Source of the DNA: Eubacteriales bacterium
GTDB lineage: Bacteria > Bacillota_A > Clostridia > Christensenellales > Aristaeellaceae
NCBI GenBank assembly: GCA_030528845.1
Contig: JAUMYC010000008.1
Location: forward strand, 1-7,813
Length of the DNA: 7,813 nt
Reading direction: 5' to 3'
Shown: piece by piece, positions 1 to 6,044 of the stretch
Numbering within the stretch: the stretch's first letter is position 1
Layout: each line of letters starts with the position of its first letter
Position numbers and translations under genes: made by a program
The notes under the pieces: generated by a model
Databases searched by the model: none
What the model was told of the DNA's origin: nothing
The model's input: the letters and a program-made list of their open reading frames with translations, nothing else

Positions 1-2
1 AC

Positions 3-329
3 GCGCTCAATTCCATTCCCACCCGCAACGGCGAATGGTACTACTGCGCGGCGCAGGCCATGGCCGGCATGGGCAACCGCGTGGCCGCGCTGGACTATGC
101 GCAGCAGGCCGTGAACATGGAGCCCACCAACGCCGCTTATGTCGACTTCCTCAACCGGATGGAATACGCCTCGGGCGGCTACAGCCAGCAGAGCGCCGAT
201 TTCGGCGGCATCCACTGCATGCCCTGTATGCCCTGCATGGGCGGCAACTGCTGCACCTATTATCTGCTCTGCCAGTCCATCTCCTGCTGCTGCAACTGCC
301 TTGGCGGCGGCCGCTACTACCGCTGGTGA
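3..329 (+). CDS. C-terminal part of a TPR/J-domain-type protein with Cys-rich tail (5' truncated)
   Basis: The reading frame is open from the window edge to a TGA at 327-329, giving 108 residues; the true start lies outside. Residues about 8-52 read as one TPR-like helix pair (W and Y, then A..G, then AL.YA..A....P.NA.Y). After a Gly/Ser/Gln-rich linker comes a tail with ten cysteines in 28 residues, including CMPCMPC, CC and CCC groups. From memory of the family, Clostridia J-domain (DnaJ-like) proteins often end in a TPR-like helical pair and a tail of this kind, so that is the likely identity. The J domain itself is not in view, so a chaperone role is inference. Other TPR proteins with a metal-binding or membrane-associated Cys tail remain possible. 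The next gene begins 31 nt downstream with its own ribosome binding site and no terminator between, so the two are probably co-transcribed. Confidence 0.72.
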   Translation, partial: ALNSIPTRNGEWYYCAAQAMAGMGNRVAALDYAQQAVNMEPTNAAYVDFLNRMEYASGGYSQQSADFGGIHCMPCMPCMGGNCCTYYLLCQSISCCCNCLGGGRYYRW

Positions 330-345
330 GCCCCGCGAGTCTTCT

Positions 346-352
346 AAGGAGG
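346..352 (+). promoter_or_regulatory. Ribosome binding site of the dehydrogenase gene
   Basis: AAGGAGG lies 8 nt before the ATG at 361. It decides the start against in-frame upstream ATGs, which lie inside the preceding coding region. Confidence 0.9.
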
Positions 353-360
353 CATTCTCT

Positions 361-1407
361 ATGGCCATCGTAACGATCATCGGTTCGGGCATGATGGGCT
401 CCGCCCTCGCCTTCCCCGCCCGGGAAAACGGGCACGAGGTGCGCCTCGTGGGCACCCATCTGGACAGGGAGATCATCTCCGCCTGCATCGCAACAGGCCG
501 CCATCCCAAGTTCAACGCCGATTTCCCCGCGGGCGTGCGCTATTATCAGGTCGAGCAGATGGACGAGGCCATCGCCGGCTGCGATCTGATCATCGGCGGC
601 GTGTCCAGCTTTGGCGTGGAATGGTTCGGCGATGTGGTACTGCCGCGCGTGCCGGAGGGCACCCCCGTGCTCACCGTCACCAAGGGCCTGATGGACACGC
701 CGGACGGGCGGCTCGTCCCCTATCCGCACCTTTGGCAGGAAAAGCTGAAGGCGCTGGGCAAAAACGTGCGCCTGAACGCCGTGGGCGGTCCGTGCACCAG
801 CTACGAGCTCGTGGCCCACGACCAGACGGAGGTCGCCTTCTGCGGCGAAGATCTGGAGACCCTGCGCGCCCTCAAGGCCATCATGGCCACCGATTACTAC
901 CACATCTCCCTCTCCACCGACGTCGTGGGCGTCGAAAGCGCCGTCGCGCTCAAAAACGGCTATGCGCTGGCCGTCGCGCTGACCATCGGCGAAAACCAGA
1001 AAAAGTTCGGTTTGGAGAGCGAGCTGCACTTTAACTCGCAGGCGGCTGTCTTCGGACAGGCCGTGCGCGAGATGGCCAAGCTGCTGCGCCTGCAGGGCGC
1101 GGACACGCTCGACAACCTCTGCGTCGGCGCGGGCGATCTCTACGTCACCGTGTACGGCGGCCGCACGCGCCTGGTGGGCATCCTGCTCGGCCGCGGGCTG
1201 GATATCGACGAGGCCAGAGCCCAGCTCAACGGCGTGACGCTCGAATCGCTCGTGGTGGCGGTGCGCGTGGCGCGCGCCGTGCGCGTGCTCGCTGCGGCGG
1301 GCAAGGCCGAGCTGAGCGAATTCCCGCTGCTGATGCATGTGGACGACGTCCTCACCAACCATGCGCCCGTGGACATCCCGTGGGAGAGCTTCACCTACGA
1401 AGCGTGA
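361..1407 (+). CDS. gpsA: NAD(P)-dependent glycerol-3-phosphate dehydrogenase family protein (GpsA/GPD-like, divergent)
   Basis: The protein has 348 residues, close to the usual 330-350 for the family. It is expected to interconvert dihydroxyacetone phosphate and sn-glycerol 3-phosphate in the cytosol, supplying phospholipid synthesis. An N-terminal Rossmann fold shows GSGMMG (residues 8-13) followed by ENGHEV (22-27). VTKGL (106-110) corresponds to the family KG motif. The all-helical C-terminal domain has VESAVALKNG (191-200) with the catalytic Lys198, then GAGDL (256-260) with Asp259, and YGGRTR (265-270). The last block looks more like eukaryotic GPD1 (YGGRNR) than typical bacterial GpsA (SPLSRN), and the expected Asn is Thr269. 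GGPCTSYEL (142-150) replaces the common GPSFA.E. The start at 361 is chosen because AAGGAGG at 346-352 sits 8 nt upstream; the frame stays open to 139, but that part overlaps the preceding gene. The fold is clear. The exact substrate is less certain, so the symbol is tentative. Confidence 0.85.
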   Translation: MAIVTIIGSGMMGSALAFPARENGHEVRLVGTHLDREIISACIATGRHPKFNADFPAGVRYYQVEQMDEAIAGCDLIIGGVSSFGVEWFGDVVLPRVPEGTPVLTVTKGLMDTPDGRLVPYPHLWQEKLKALGKNVRLNAVGGPCTSYELVAHDQTEVAFCGEDLETLRALKAIMATDYYHISLSTDVVGVESAVALKNGYALAVALTIGENQKKFGLESELHFNSQAAVFGQAVREMAKLLRLQGADTLDNLCVGAGDLYVTVYGGRTRLVGILLGRGLDIDEARAQLNGVTLESLVVAVRVARAVRVLAAAGKAELSEFPLLMHVDDVLTNHAPVDIPWESFTYEA

Positions 1408-1480
1408 AGTCGCCCAAAAAATGCAAAAACAGCCCCGCGAAAGGAAAACGCTTCTTTGTGCGAGGCTTTGTAAAACAGTT

Positions 1481-1520
1481 AAATCCGACCTATGGTTTCG
1501 ATCATAGGTCGGATTTTTGT
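1481..1520 (+). terminator. Rho-independent terminator after the dehydrogenase gene
   Basis: A perfect 14-bp stem (1481-1494 with 1503-1516) is extended by a G-U and a U-A pair around a UUCG tetraloop at 1497-1500. The stem runs into TTTTTGTT. It begins 73 nt after the dehydrogenase stop codon. On the minus strand the hairpin is equally stable but the following T-tract is poorer (TTTAACTGTTTT), so any action on nadE read-through would be weaker. Confidence 0.85.
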
Positions 1521-1538
1521 TAGATTTACCGGCTGCGG

Positions 1539-1639
1539 AAAGGCTCCCTTGTGTAAAGGGAGCTGTCAGCGAAGCTGACTGAGGGATTGACAACCCCTCC
1601 GCCCCTGCGGGGCACCTCCCCTTACACAGGGGAGGCTTT
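1539..1639. repeat. Paired-hairpin intergenic repeat element A
   Basis: This 101-bp non-coding element has imperfect inverted ends (AAAGGCT on the left, AGGCTTTG on the right). It folds as four successive perfect hairpins. The first has an 8-bp stem at 1543-1550/1556-1563 with loop GTGTA. The second has a 6-bp stem at 1565-1570/1574-1579 with loop GAA. The third has a 5-bp stem at 1601-1605/1609-1613 with loop TGC. The fourth has an 8-bp stem at 1615-1622/1628-1635 with loop TACAC, the complement of the first loop. The two terminal stems differ at two positions, each compensated on the opposite arm. I recall very similar sequences scattered between genes in Oscillospiraceae genomes, so this is probably a REP- or MITE-like family. 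Only one copy is in this window, so its repetitive nature is from memory. Confidence 0.7.
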
Positions 1640-1710
1640 GGCGCGGCGCAAACCTCAGGCGAATCGAACTGTTTCACCATATCGTATCATATAAAATTGC
1701 TTTTCACCGA

Positions 1711-1739
1711 AACAGGGACAGCATATCGCTGTCCCTGTT
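1711..1739. terminator. Convergent-region hairpin, probable nadE terminator
   Basis: A perfect 12-bp stem (1711-1722 with 1728-1739) encloses an ATATC loop. It lies 50 nt past the nadE stop on the minus strand, where it is followed by only a short TTTCGG. On the plus strand it is followed by CGTGTTTTATG. The stem is strong but neither T-tract is ideal. It is most likely the transcription end for nadE, possibly acting in both directions. Confidence 0.55.
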
Positions 1740-1749
1740 CGTGTTTTAT

Positions 1750-1775
1750 GAAGCCCGTTCTTCTCGCGGGGCTTC
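1750..1775. other. Small hairpin directly after nadE
   Basis: A 7-bp perfect stem (GAAGCCC at 1750-1756 with GGGCTTC at 1769-1775) with a 12-nt loop lies 14 nt beyond the nadE stop. There is no T-tract on the minus-strand exit side. It could stabilise the 3' end of the nadE transcript or be fortuitous. Confidence 0.35.
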
Positions 1776-1788
1776 CTTCGTTCGGTTT

Positions 1789-3672
1789 TCAGTCCAGCTG
1801 CCAGAGCGTGCCCACGGCGTCGGAGGCCATGCGCAGGTCTCCTCTGGGCGAAAGCGACACCGAGCCGATCTTCGGCCCGTCCGGCATGCAGGAGCGCTTG
1901 AACTGCTGGCTGAAGAAGCGGCGCGCGAACACCTTGAGCCAGCCGCGCACCGTCCGCTCGTCGTAGCGGTCCGCAAAGGCGATGCACGCCAGCCGCGCGG
2001 TCTTCTCGGGCGATTCGCCCCTGCGCAGGATGTGATAGATAAAGAAATCGTGCAGATCATACGGCCCGACGAGATCCTCCGTCTTCTGGGCGATCTCGCC
2101 GTCCACCGGCGGCAGCAGTTCCGGGCTGACGGGCGTGGCGAGGATGTCGCGCAGCGCTTCGGCGAGCTGCTCGTCCTGCGCGTGCGCGGCCTCATAAGCC
2201 ACCAGATGCCGCACGAGCGTCTTGGGCACGCCCGCATTGACCCCGTACATGGACATATGGTCGCCGTTGTACGTCGCCCAGCCCAGCACCATCTCGCTCA
2301 GGTCGCCCGTGCCGACGGCGATGCCGCCGGTCTTGTTCGCCAGATCCATCAGGATCTGCGTGCGCTCGCGCGCCTGCGAGTTTTCGTATGTCACGTCGTG
2401 CCGGTCGATATCGTGGCCGATGTCGGCGAAATGCTGGCGCACGGCAGCTTCGATGCGGATCTCGCGGAAATCTGTGTCCAGGCGTTCGGAGATGATCTGC
2501 GCGTTGGAGCGCGTGCGCCCGGTCGTGCCGAAGCAGGGCATCGTGACCGTCAGGATGCTCTTATGCGGCAGGCCGCACAGATCGAACGCGCGCACAAGCA
2601 CCAGCAGCGCCAGCGTGCTGTCCAGCCCGCCGGACACCGCCAGCACGGCGCTTTTGCAATGAATATGCCGGATGCGCGCGGCCAGCCCCTGCGCCTGGAT
2701 CTCCAAGATCTCCTCGCAGCGCGCCTCACGCTCCCGCTCATCCGCGGGGATGAACGGCGCCGGGTCGATCCAACGCTGCAGCTCCAGCGCGATCGGCTGC
2801 ATATGGAACGGGACGACGACGCAGTCCTCTCCGGCCTGCGCAAAACGCCCCTGCCTGCGGCGCTCCCGCGCGAGGAAGCCGCAGTCGATATCCGCCGTGA
2901 CGATGCCCGTCGTATATTTTTTCGATTCGGCCGGCAGCGCGCCGTTCTCTGCGATCAGATCGTGTCCGCCAAAGACCAGATCCGTCGTGGATTCGCCCTG
3001 CCCCGCCTCCGCGCACACCAGCGCGCACACGTTCTTTGCGGAATCCGCCCGCAGCTGCAGCCTGCGCTGCGCCGAGCGCCCCACGATCTCCTCTGTGGCG
3101 GAAGGCACGGCCACGATGGTCGCAGCCTGCATGACGCCGGCCTGCGCGTTCTGCCAGAAATCCTCGCAGACCTGCGCGCCCACGACAAATTCCGGCATTT
3201 CTTCACAGGCGAAGAGCAGCTTCGTGCCGAAGGGGATCGTTTCTCCGCACAGGCGCGCCTCGCCCTGCTCCGGGCCGGGCGCAAAATAGCGCGGCTCGAC
3301 CGCAGCCCCGGCCGCCGGGATGCGGGCCTTGGGCACGGCGCCCAGCACGCGCCCGCTCTGCACGAAGACCGCGCAGGAATACAGCGCCGCGCCGCGCCGT
3401 ACGGGCATGCCCACGCACAGCAGCAGCTCCGAGCCCCTGCTCGCTTCCAAAATTTTCTCCAGCGCGCGCTCGGCGGCGTCCAGCAGCACGCCGTGCAGCA
3501 GAAGATCCGCCGCCGTATAGCCCGTGACGCACATTTCCGGCAGCACCAGCAGCCGCACGTCCTTCTCCTGCGCCTCGCGCATCAGGCCGATGATCGCCTC
3601 GGCATTGCCCATGCAGTCCGCCGTGCGGATGGCGGGAGTGCCGGCCGCGACGCGAACAAATCCGTCTTTCAT
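1789..3672 (-). CDS. nadE: Glutamine-dependent NAD(+) synthetase
   Basis: The 627-residue cytosolic enzyme makes NAD+ from nicotinic acid adenine dinucleotide, ATP and glutamine, the last step of NAD synthesis. The N-terminal nitrilase-type amidase domain (about 1-290) has the Glu-Lys-Cys triad: E46 in LPEM, K115 in VPKARI and C169 in QVCEDFW. It releases ammonia from glutamine. The C-terminal ATP-pyrophosphatase domain (about 320-627) carries the P-loop SGGLDS (347-352), the TRSN segment (387-390) and GTGDLSE (454-460). Length and domain order fit the two-domain form, so the gene is complete. The start at 3672 is chosen because AGGAGG lies 8 nt upstream and the next upstream ATG (3720) would fall upstream of the mapped -10 box. 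The gene is alone on its strand, divergent from the hydrolase and convergent with the dehydrogenase. No NAD riboswitch fits in the roughly 30-nt leader. Confidence 0.97.
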   Translation of the reverse strand: MKDGFVRVAAGTPAIRTADCMGNAEAIIGLMREAQEKDVRLLVLPEMCVTGYTAADLLLHGVLLDAAERALEKILEASRGSELLLCVGMPVRRGAALYSCAVFVQSGRVLGAVPKARIPAAGAAVEPRYFAPGPEQGEARLCGETIPFGTKLLFACEEMPEFVVGAQVCEDFWQNAQAGVMQAATIVAVPSATEEIVGRSAQRRLQLRADSAKNVCALVCAEAGQGESTTDLVFGGHDLIAENGALPAESKKYTTGIVTADIDCGFLARERRRQGRFAQAGEDCVVVPFHMQPIALELQRWIDPAPFIPADEREREARCEEILEIQAQGLAARIRHIHCKSAVLAVSGGLDSTLALLVLVRAFDLCGLPHKSILTVTMPCFGTTGRTRSNAQIISERLDTDFREIRIEAAVRQHFADIGHDIDRHDVTYENSQARERTQILMDLANKTGGIAVGTGDLSEMVLGWATYNGDHMSMYGVNAGVPKTLVRHLVAYEAAHAQDEQLAEALRDILATPVSPELLPPVDGEIAQKTEDLVGPYDLHDFFIYHILRRGESPEKTARLACIAFADRYDERTVRGWLKVFARRFFSQQFKRSCMPDGPKIGSVSLSPRGDLRMASDAVGTLWQLD

Positions 3673-3680
3673 ATGTGTAT

Positions 3681-3686
3681 CCTCCT
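3681..3686 (-). promoter_or_regulatory. Ribosome binding site of nadE
   Basis: AGGAGG on the minus strand stands 8 nt before the ATG at 3672. It fixes the start and rejects the upstream in-frame ATG at 3720. Confidence 0.9.
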
Positions 3687-3708
3687 GTTTTTCGATCCGA
3701 ATGCCTCT

Positions 3709-3736
3709 ATTATAGCGCATCCGCGGCCGTGCGCAA
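3709..3736 (-). promoter_or_regulatory. Sigma-A-type promoter of nadE
   Basis: On the minus strand, TTGCGC (3731-3736) is followed after 16 bp by a perfect TATAAT (3709-3714). Transcription would begin near 3702, leaving a leader of about 30 nt. Confidence 0.72.
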
Positions 3737-3760
3737 GTGCTCGCCGCGCTGTTTTTTCAC

Positions 3761-3780
3761 TTATCCACATTCTGTCCACA
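3761..3780 (+). promoter_or_regulatory. Possible DnaA-box pair in the divergent promoter region
   Basis: TTATCCACA at 3761-3769 matches the DnaA-box consensus TTATNCACA exactly. CTGTCCACA at 3772-3780 is a weaker match (two differences), in the same orientation and one helical turn away. The pair lies between the nadE and hydrolase promoters. DnaA binding is inferred only from the motif. Confidence 0.35.
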
Positions 3781-3799
3781 TTTGTTCCCATTGCCAAGC

Positions 3800-3828
3800 T
3801 TGCCCGGCATCCGCGCCCGTGTTATACT
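3800..3828 (+). promoter_or_regulatory. Promoter of the alpha/beta hydrolase gene
   Basis: TTGCCC (3800-3805), a 17-bp spacer and TATACT (3823-3828) fit a sigma-A promoter, helped by an extended -10 TG at 3820-3821. It leaves a leader of about 45 nt before the ATG at 3881. Confidence 0.72.
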
Positions 3829-3880
3829 TTCCCCTGACAAAACAACTGCCCTTCGACATCGGAAAGGATCTGATCGGTTT

Positions 3881-4849
3881 ATGTGGATCTTGCTGCTCGT
3901 CATCGTGCTGCTCTCCTGCACGGGCGCGGTGCTGCTCTTTATGATGGCCTGCGCGCGCGGCGGCGGCCCGCTGGGCAGGCTGCTGCCCTCTCTGCTGCAC
4001 ACAGACGGCAATCCGATCGACGAATTCTCCGACGCGATCGAGCGCGGCAAGGAATGGTTCGCGCAGCAGAAATGGGAGGATCTCCGGATCGAAAGCCACG
4101 ACGGCCTGCGCCTGCACGGCTATTTTCTGGCCCATCCGCAGCCCGAGCGCGCCATCCTTTGCGTACACGGCTACCACGGCAGCCCGCAGAGAGATTTCGC
4201 CGGCGCGCTGGCCGAGTTTTACGCCGCGGGCAGCTCGCTGCTGGTCGTCGATCAGCGCGCGCATGGCCTGAGCGAGGGGCGCTATATCAGCTTCGGCGCC
4301 CTGGAGCGGCACGACGTGCGGCGCTGGGCCGAGGCGCTCGACAAGCGGCTCGGCGGCGCTCTGCCCATCGTGCTCGACGGCATCTCCATGGGCGCTTCCA
4401 CCGTGCTCATGGCCGGGAGCGAGCCCATGCCCGCCTCCGTCAGCGGCGTCATTGCCGATTGCGGCTACACCACCCCCAAAGAGGAGCTGACGCACGTTGT
4501 GCGCAATATGCTGCACGTGCGCCCCTTCCCCGCCGTGCAGATCGTGCTGCTGCTGGCGCGCTGCATCGGCGGCTTCTCCCTCTCCCGCGCCAGTGCAAAG
4601 CAGGGCGCGGCAGGTTGGGGAGAGGTCCCCGTGCTGTTCGTACACGGCCTTGCCGACACCTTCGTCCCCTCCTATATGAGCGAGGAAAACTTCAAGGCCT
4701 GCCTGCCGCCAAAGGATATCTACCTTGTGGAAGGCGCGGAGCACGGCCTGAGCTATCTCATCGACAGGGAAGGCGTGCGCACAAAGCTGGGTCATCTTTT
4801 CCGCGCGGCGGAGCATTATTATCACAAAAAGCATGCAAAAGACACATAA
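3881..4849 (+). CDS. Membrane-anchored alpha/beta hydrolase (YqkD-like)
   Basis: The 322-residue protein begins with a hydrophobic segment (residues 2-22) that should anchor it in the membrane, with the catalytic domain probably outside the cytoplasm (topology inferred). The alpha/beta-hydrolase core runs from about 68 to 310. It shows the oxyanion-side CVHGYHGS (94-101), DQRAHGLSEG (124-133), the nucleophile elbow GISMGAS with Ser169 (167-173), the acid Asp259 in LADTFVP and the base His288 in AEHGLSY. The triad is therefore complete and the enzyme should be active as a serine hydrolase. Overall it resembles Bacillus YqkD and related peptidase/esterase-type proteins; the substrate cannot be read from sequence. 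The start at 3881 has an AAAGGA ribosome site at 3863-3868, 12 nt upstream, a slightly long spacing. The frame stays open upstream to 3737, but that stretch contains the promoter. No terminator is evident after it. Confidence 0.88.
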   Translation: MWILLLVIVLLSCTGAVLLFMMACARGGGPLGRLLPSLLHTDGNPIDEFSDAIERGKEWFAQQKWEDLRIESHDGLRLHGYFLAHPQPERAILCVHGYHGSPQRDFAGALAEFYAAGSSLLVVDQRAHGLSEGRYISFGALERHDVRRWAEALDKRLGGALPIVLDGISMGASTVLMAGSEPMPASVSGVIADCGYTTPKEELTHVVRNMLHVRPFPAVQIVLLLARCIGGFSLSRASAKQGAAGWGEVPVLFVHGLADTFVPSYMSEENFKACLPPKDIYLVEGAEHGLSYLIDREGVRTKLGHLFRAAEHYYHKKHAKDT

Positions 4850-4884
4850 ACTGTGCAAAACGCGTGGCAAACTTCACAGCGGCG

Positions 4885-4893
4885 TGTTATAAT
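4885..4893 (+). promoter_or_regulatory. Extended -10 promoter of the GT2-GtrA gene
   Basis: TG at 4885-4886 followed by one base and a perfect TATAAT (4888-4893) forms an extended -10 element. The -35 region is weak: TGGCAA at 4865-4870 with a 17-bp spacer. It should start a transcript about 35-40 nt before the ATG at 4938, although read-through from the hydrolase gene is also possible. Confidence 0.7.
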
Positions 4894-4937
4894 ACCGCAA
4901 GAAAATATACAAAGGTAACGACTGACCGGAGGGAAAC

Positions 4938-5984
4938 ATGGCATACGAAACTGTGCAGATCCTCATCCCTGCCTACAAGCCGGACGAGAAGTTCAACAAA
5001 CTGATCGACGACCTGAAAGCGGCCGGGTTTTCCAATATCGTCGCCGTGGACGACGGCGGCGGAGAACCGTTCCGCCCTTTCTTTGCAAAGGCAAGGGAAC
5101 AGGGGGCCACTGTGCTCGTGCACGAAGTCAACCGCGGCAAGGGCGCTGCGCTCAAGACGGGCCTGAAGCACATTGCAAAGGCCGCTCCCGGCAGCCATGT
5201 CGTCACTGCCGACGCCGACGGACAGCACCGGCCCGAGGACATCGCCAAGCTCTGCGAAAAGATCGCCGAGCGCCCGGACGCGCTGCTGCTGGGCTCGCGC
5301 GACAAAAAGCTCATGCCGCCCCGCTCCAAGGCCGGCAACACGCTCACCTGCTTTGTCTTCTGGCTCACCAACGGCAAGTGGATCAGCGACACGCAGACGG
5401 GCCTGCGCGTGCTCCCGCCCCAGACGCTCGAGCTCTTCGCCCAGACCGAGGGCGACCGCTACGAATACGAAATGAACATGCTCGTGCTCGCCGTGCGCAA
5501 GAGGATCGCCATCGAGGAGGTCTCCATCGAGACGATCTACATCGACGACAACGCCTCGAGCCATTTCAACCCCATCAAGGACGGCCTGCGCATCTATAAA
5601 CTGCTCTTTAAGCAGTTCGCCTCCTATGCCGGCTCGTCCGTCGCCTCCTTCGGCGTGGATTATCTGCTCGCGGCGCTGCTGCGCTGCTTCTTCCCCGCCA
5701 GCGTGGCCATCCCCACCTACACTGCCCGCGCCGTGTCCTCGCTGGTCAATTTCTTCCTGAACAAAAACCTCGTCTTCAAAAACGACGCGAACAACAAACT
5801 CGCCATCGTCAAGTATTACGCGCTGGTGGCCGTCGTGGCCTTCCTGAGCGTGCAGATCACGCGCCTGCTGGTCTACGCGCTGGGCATGCCCTATCTGCTG
5901 GCCAAGGCCATCGCAGACGTCGTCCTCTTCTTCTGCAACTACAAGATCCAAGACCGCTTTGTCTTCCGCCGGGTGAAAAAATGA
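4938..5984 (+). CDS. Bifunctional glycosyltransferase family 2 / GtrA-like membrane protein
   Basis: The 348-residue protein fuses two parts. Residues 1-220 form a GT2 (GT-A fold) domain of the dolichyl-phosphate-sugar synthase type: IPAYKP (10-15), VDDG (37-40), the NRGKGAALKTG loop (65-75), the metal-binding DADGQH (92-97), DTQTGLR (151-157) and RYEYEMN (174-180). Residues about 228-345 form a GtrA domain with roughly four membrane helices (about 229-250, 256-276, 290-312 and 316-335) and the family-type NFFLNKNLVFK (271-281) and CNYKIQDRFVF (333-343). The GT2 half is expected to move a sugar from a nucleotide donor to a polyprenyl phosphate on the inner face. The GtrA half would hold it in the membrane and may aid flipping of the product (inferred). 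The sugar is unknown. GGAGGG at 4928-4933 lies 4 nt before the ATG. The gene ends at a strong terminator. Later glycan-acceptor enzymes are not in the window. Confidence 0.92.
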   Translation: MAYETVQILIPAYKPDEKFNKLIDDLKAAGFSNIVAVDDGGGEPFRPFFAKAREQGATVLVHEVNRGKGAALKTGLKHIAKAAPGSHVVTADADGQHRPEDIAKLCEKIAERPDALLLGSRDKKLMPPRSKAGNTLTCFVFWLTNGKWISDTQTGLRVLPPQTLELFAQTEGDRYEYEMNMLVLAVRKRIAIEEVSIETIYIDDNASSHFNPIKDGLRIYKLLFKQFASYAGSSVASFGVDYLLAALLRCFFPASVAIPTYTARAVSSLVNFFLNKNLVFKNDANNKLAIVKYYALVAVVAFLSVQITRLLVYALGMPYLLAKAIADVVLFFCNYKIQDRFVFRRVKK

Positions 5985-6006
5985 CCCGCTCACGCAAAAA
6001 AGCAAC

Positions 6007-6044
6007 AGGCGTCCCCGCATCCTCTGCGGGGGCGCCTTTCTTTT
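6007..6044. terminator. Bidirectional terminator between the GT2-GtrA gene and trmO
   Basis: A 12-bp stem (6008-6019 with 6025-6036, one G-U pair, extended by A6007-T6037) with a TCCTC loop runs into TTTCTTTT, a good plus-strand terminator 22 nt after the glycosyltransferase stop. Read on the minus strand, the same hairpin starts 6 nt after the trmO stop and is followed by GTTGCTTTTTTG, so it probably ends both converging transcripts. Confidence 0.88.

Larger units (their letters stand above)
1408..1788. other. Gene-free convergent intergenic region
   Basis: These 381 bases lie between the convergent dehydrogenase and nadE genes. They hold a strong terminator, the four-hairpin repeat and two smaller hairpins. 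Open frames crossing the region on either strand lack a ribosome binding site and are continuations of frames antisense to the flanking genes. I see no small gene or RNA gene here. Confidence 0.7.

Noticed and set aside
139..360. N-terminal extension of the dehydrogenase frame
   Set aside because: It overlaps the upstream Cys-rich coding region in another frame and has no ribosome site, while AAGGAGG stands 8 nt before the ATG at 361 and the Rossmann fold begins right after it.
1539..1639. CRISPR-like array
   Set aside because: The repeated parts are inverted rather than direct, there are only two arms, there are no regularly spaced spacers, and no cas gene is nearby.
151..1680. 509-codon minus-strand open frame
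   Set aside because: It lies antisense to the dehydrogenase and reads through the repeat and terminator. The product is low-complexity His/Ala/Arg/Gly-rich with no recognisable domain, which is typical of GC-rich antisense frames.
3673..3710. Riboswitch in the nadE leader
   Set aside because: The predicted leader is only about 30 nt and shows no aptamer-like helices, too short for either known NAD+ riboswitch class.
3761..3780. Replication origin
   Set aside because: There are only one perfect and one weak DnaA box, with no AT-rich unwinding region and no dnaA or dnaN beside them.
1741..3837. 698-codon plus-strand open frame
   Set aside because: It is antisense to nadE, whose motifs and promoter are clear. 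The frame is rich in Arg, Ala, Gln and His, has no ribosome site and no family resemblance.
3914..3919. Possible lipoprotein cleavage site (LLSC) in the hydrolase N-terminus
   Set aside because: There is no positive charge before the hydrophobic stretch, Leu at -2 is unusual, and the hydrophobic segment continues beyond the Cys, so an uncleaved anchor fits better.
3761..4870. 369-codon minus-strand open frame
   Set aside because: It is antisense to the alpha/beta hydrolase, whose triad and promoter are clear, and it extends into the divergent promoter region.
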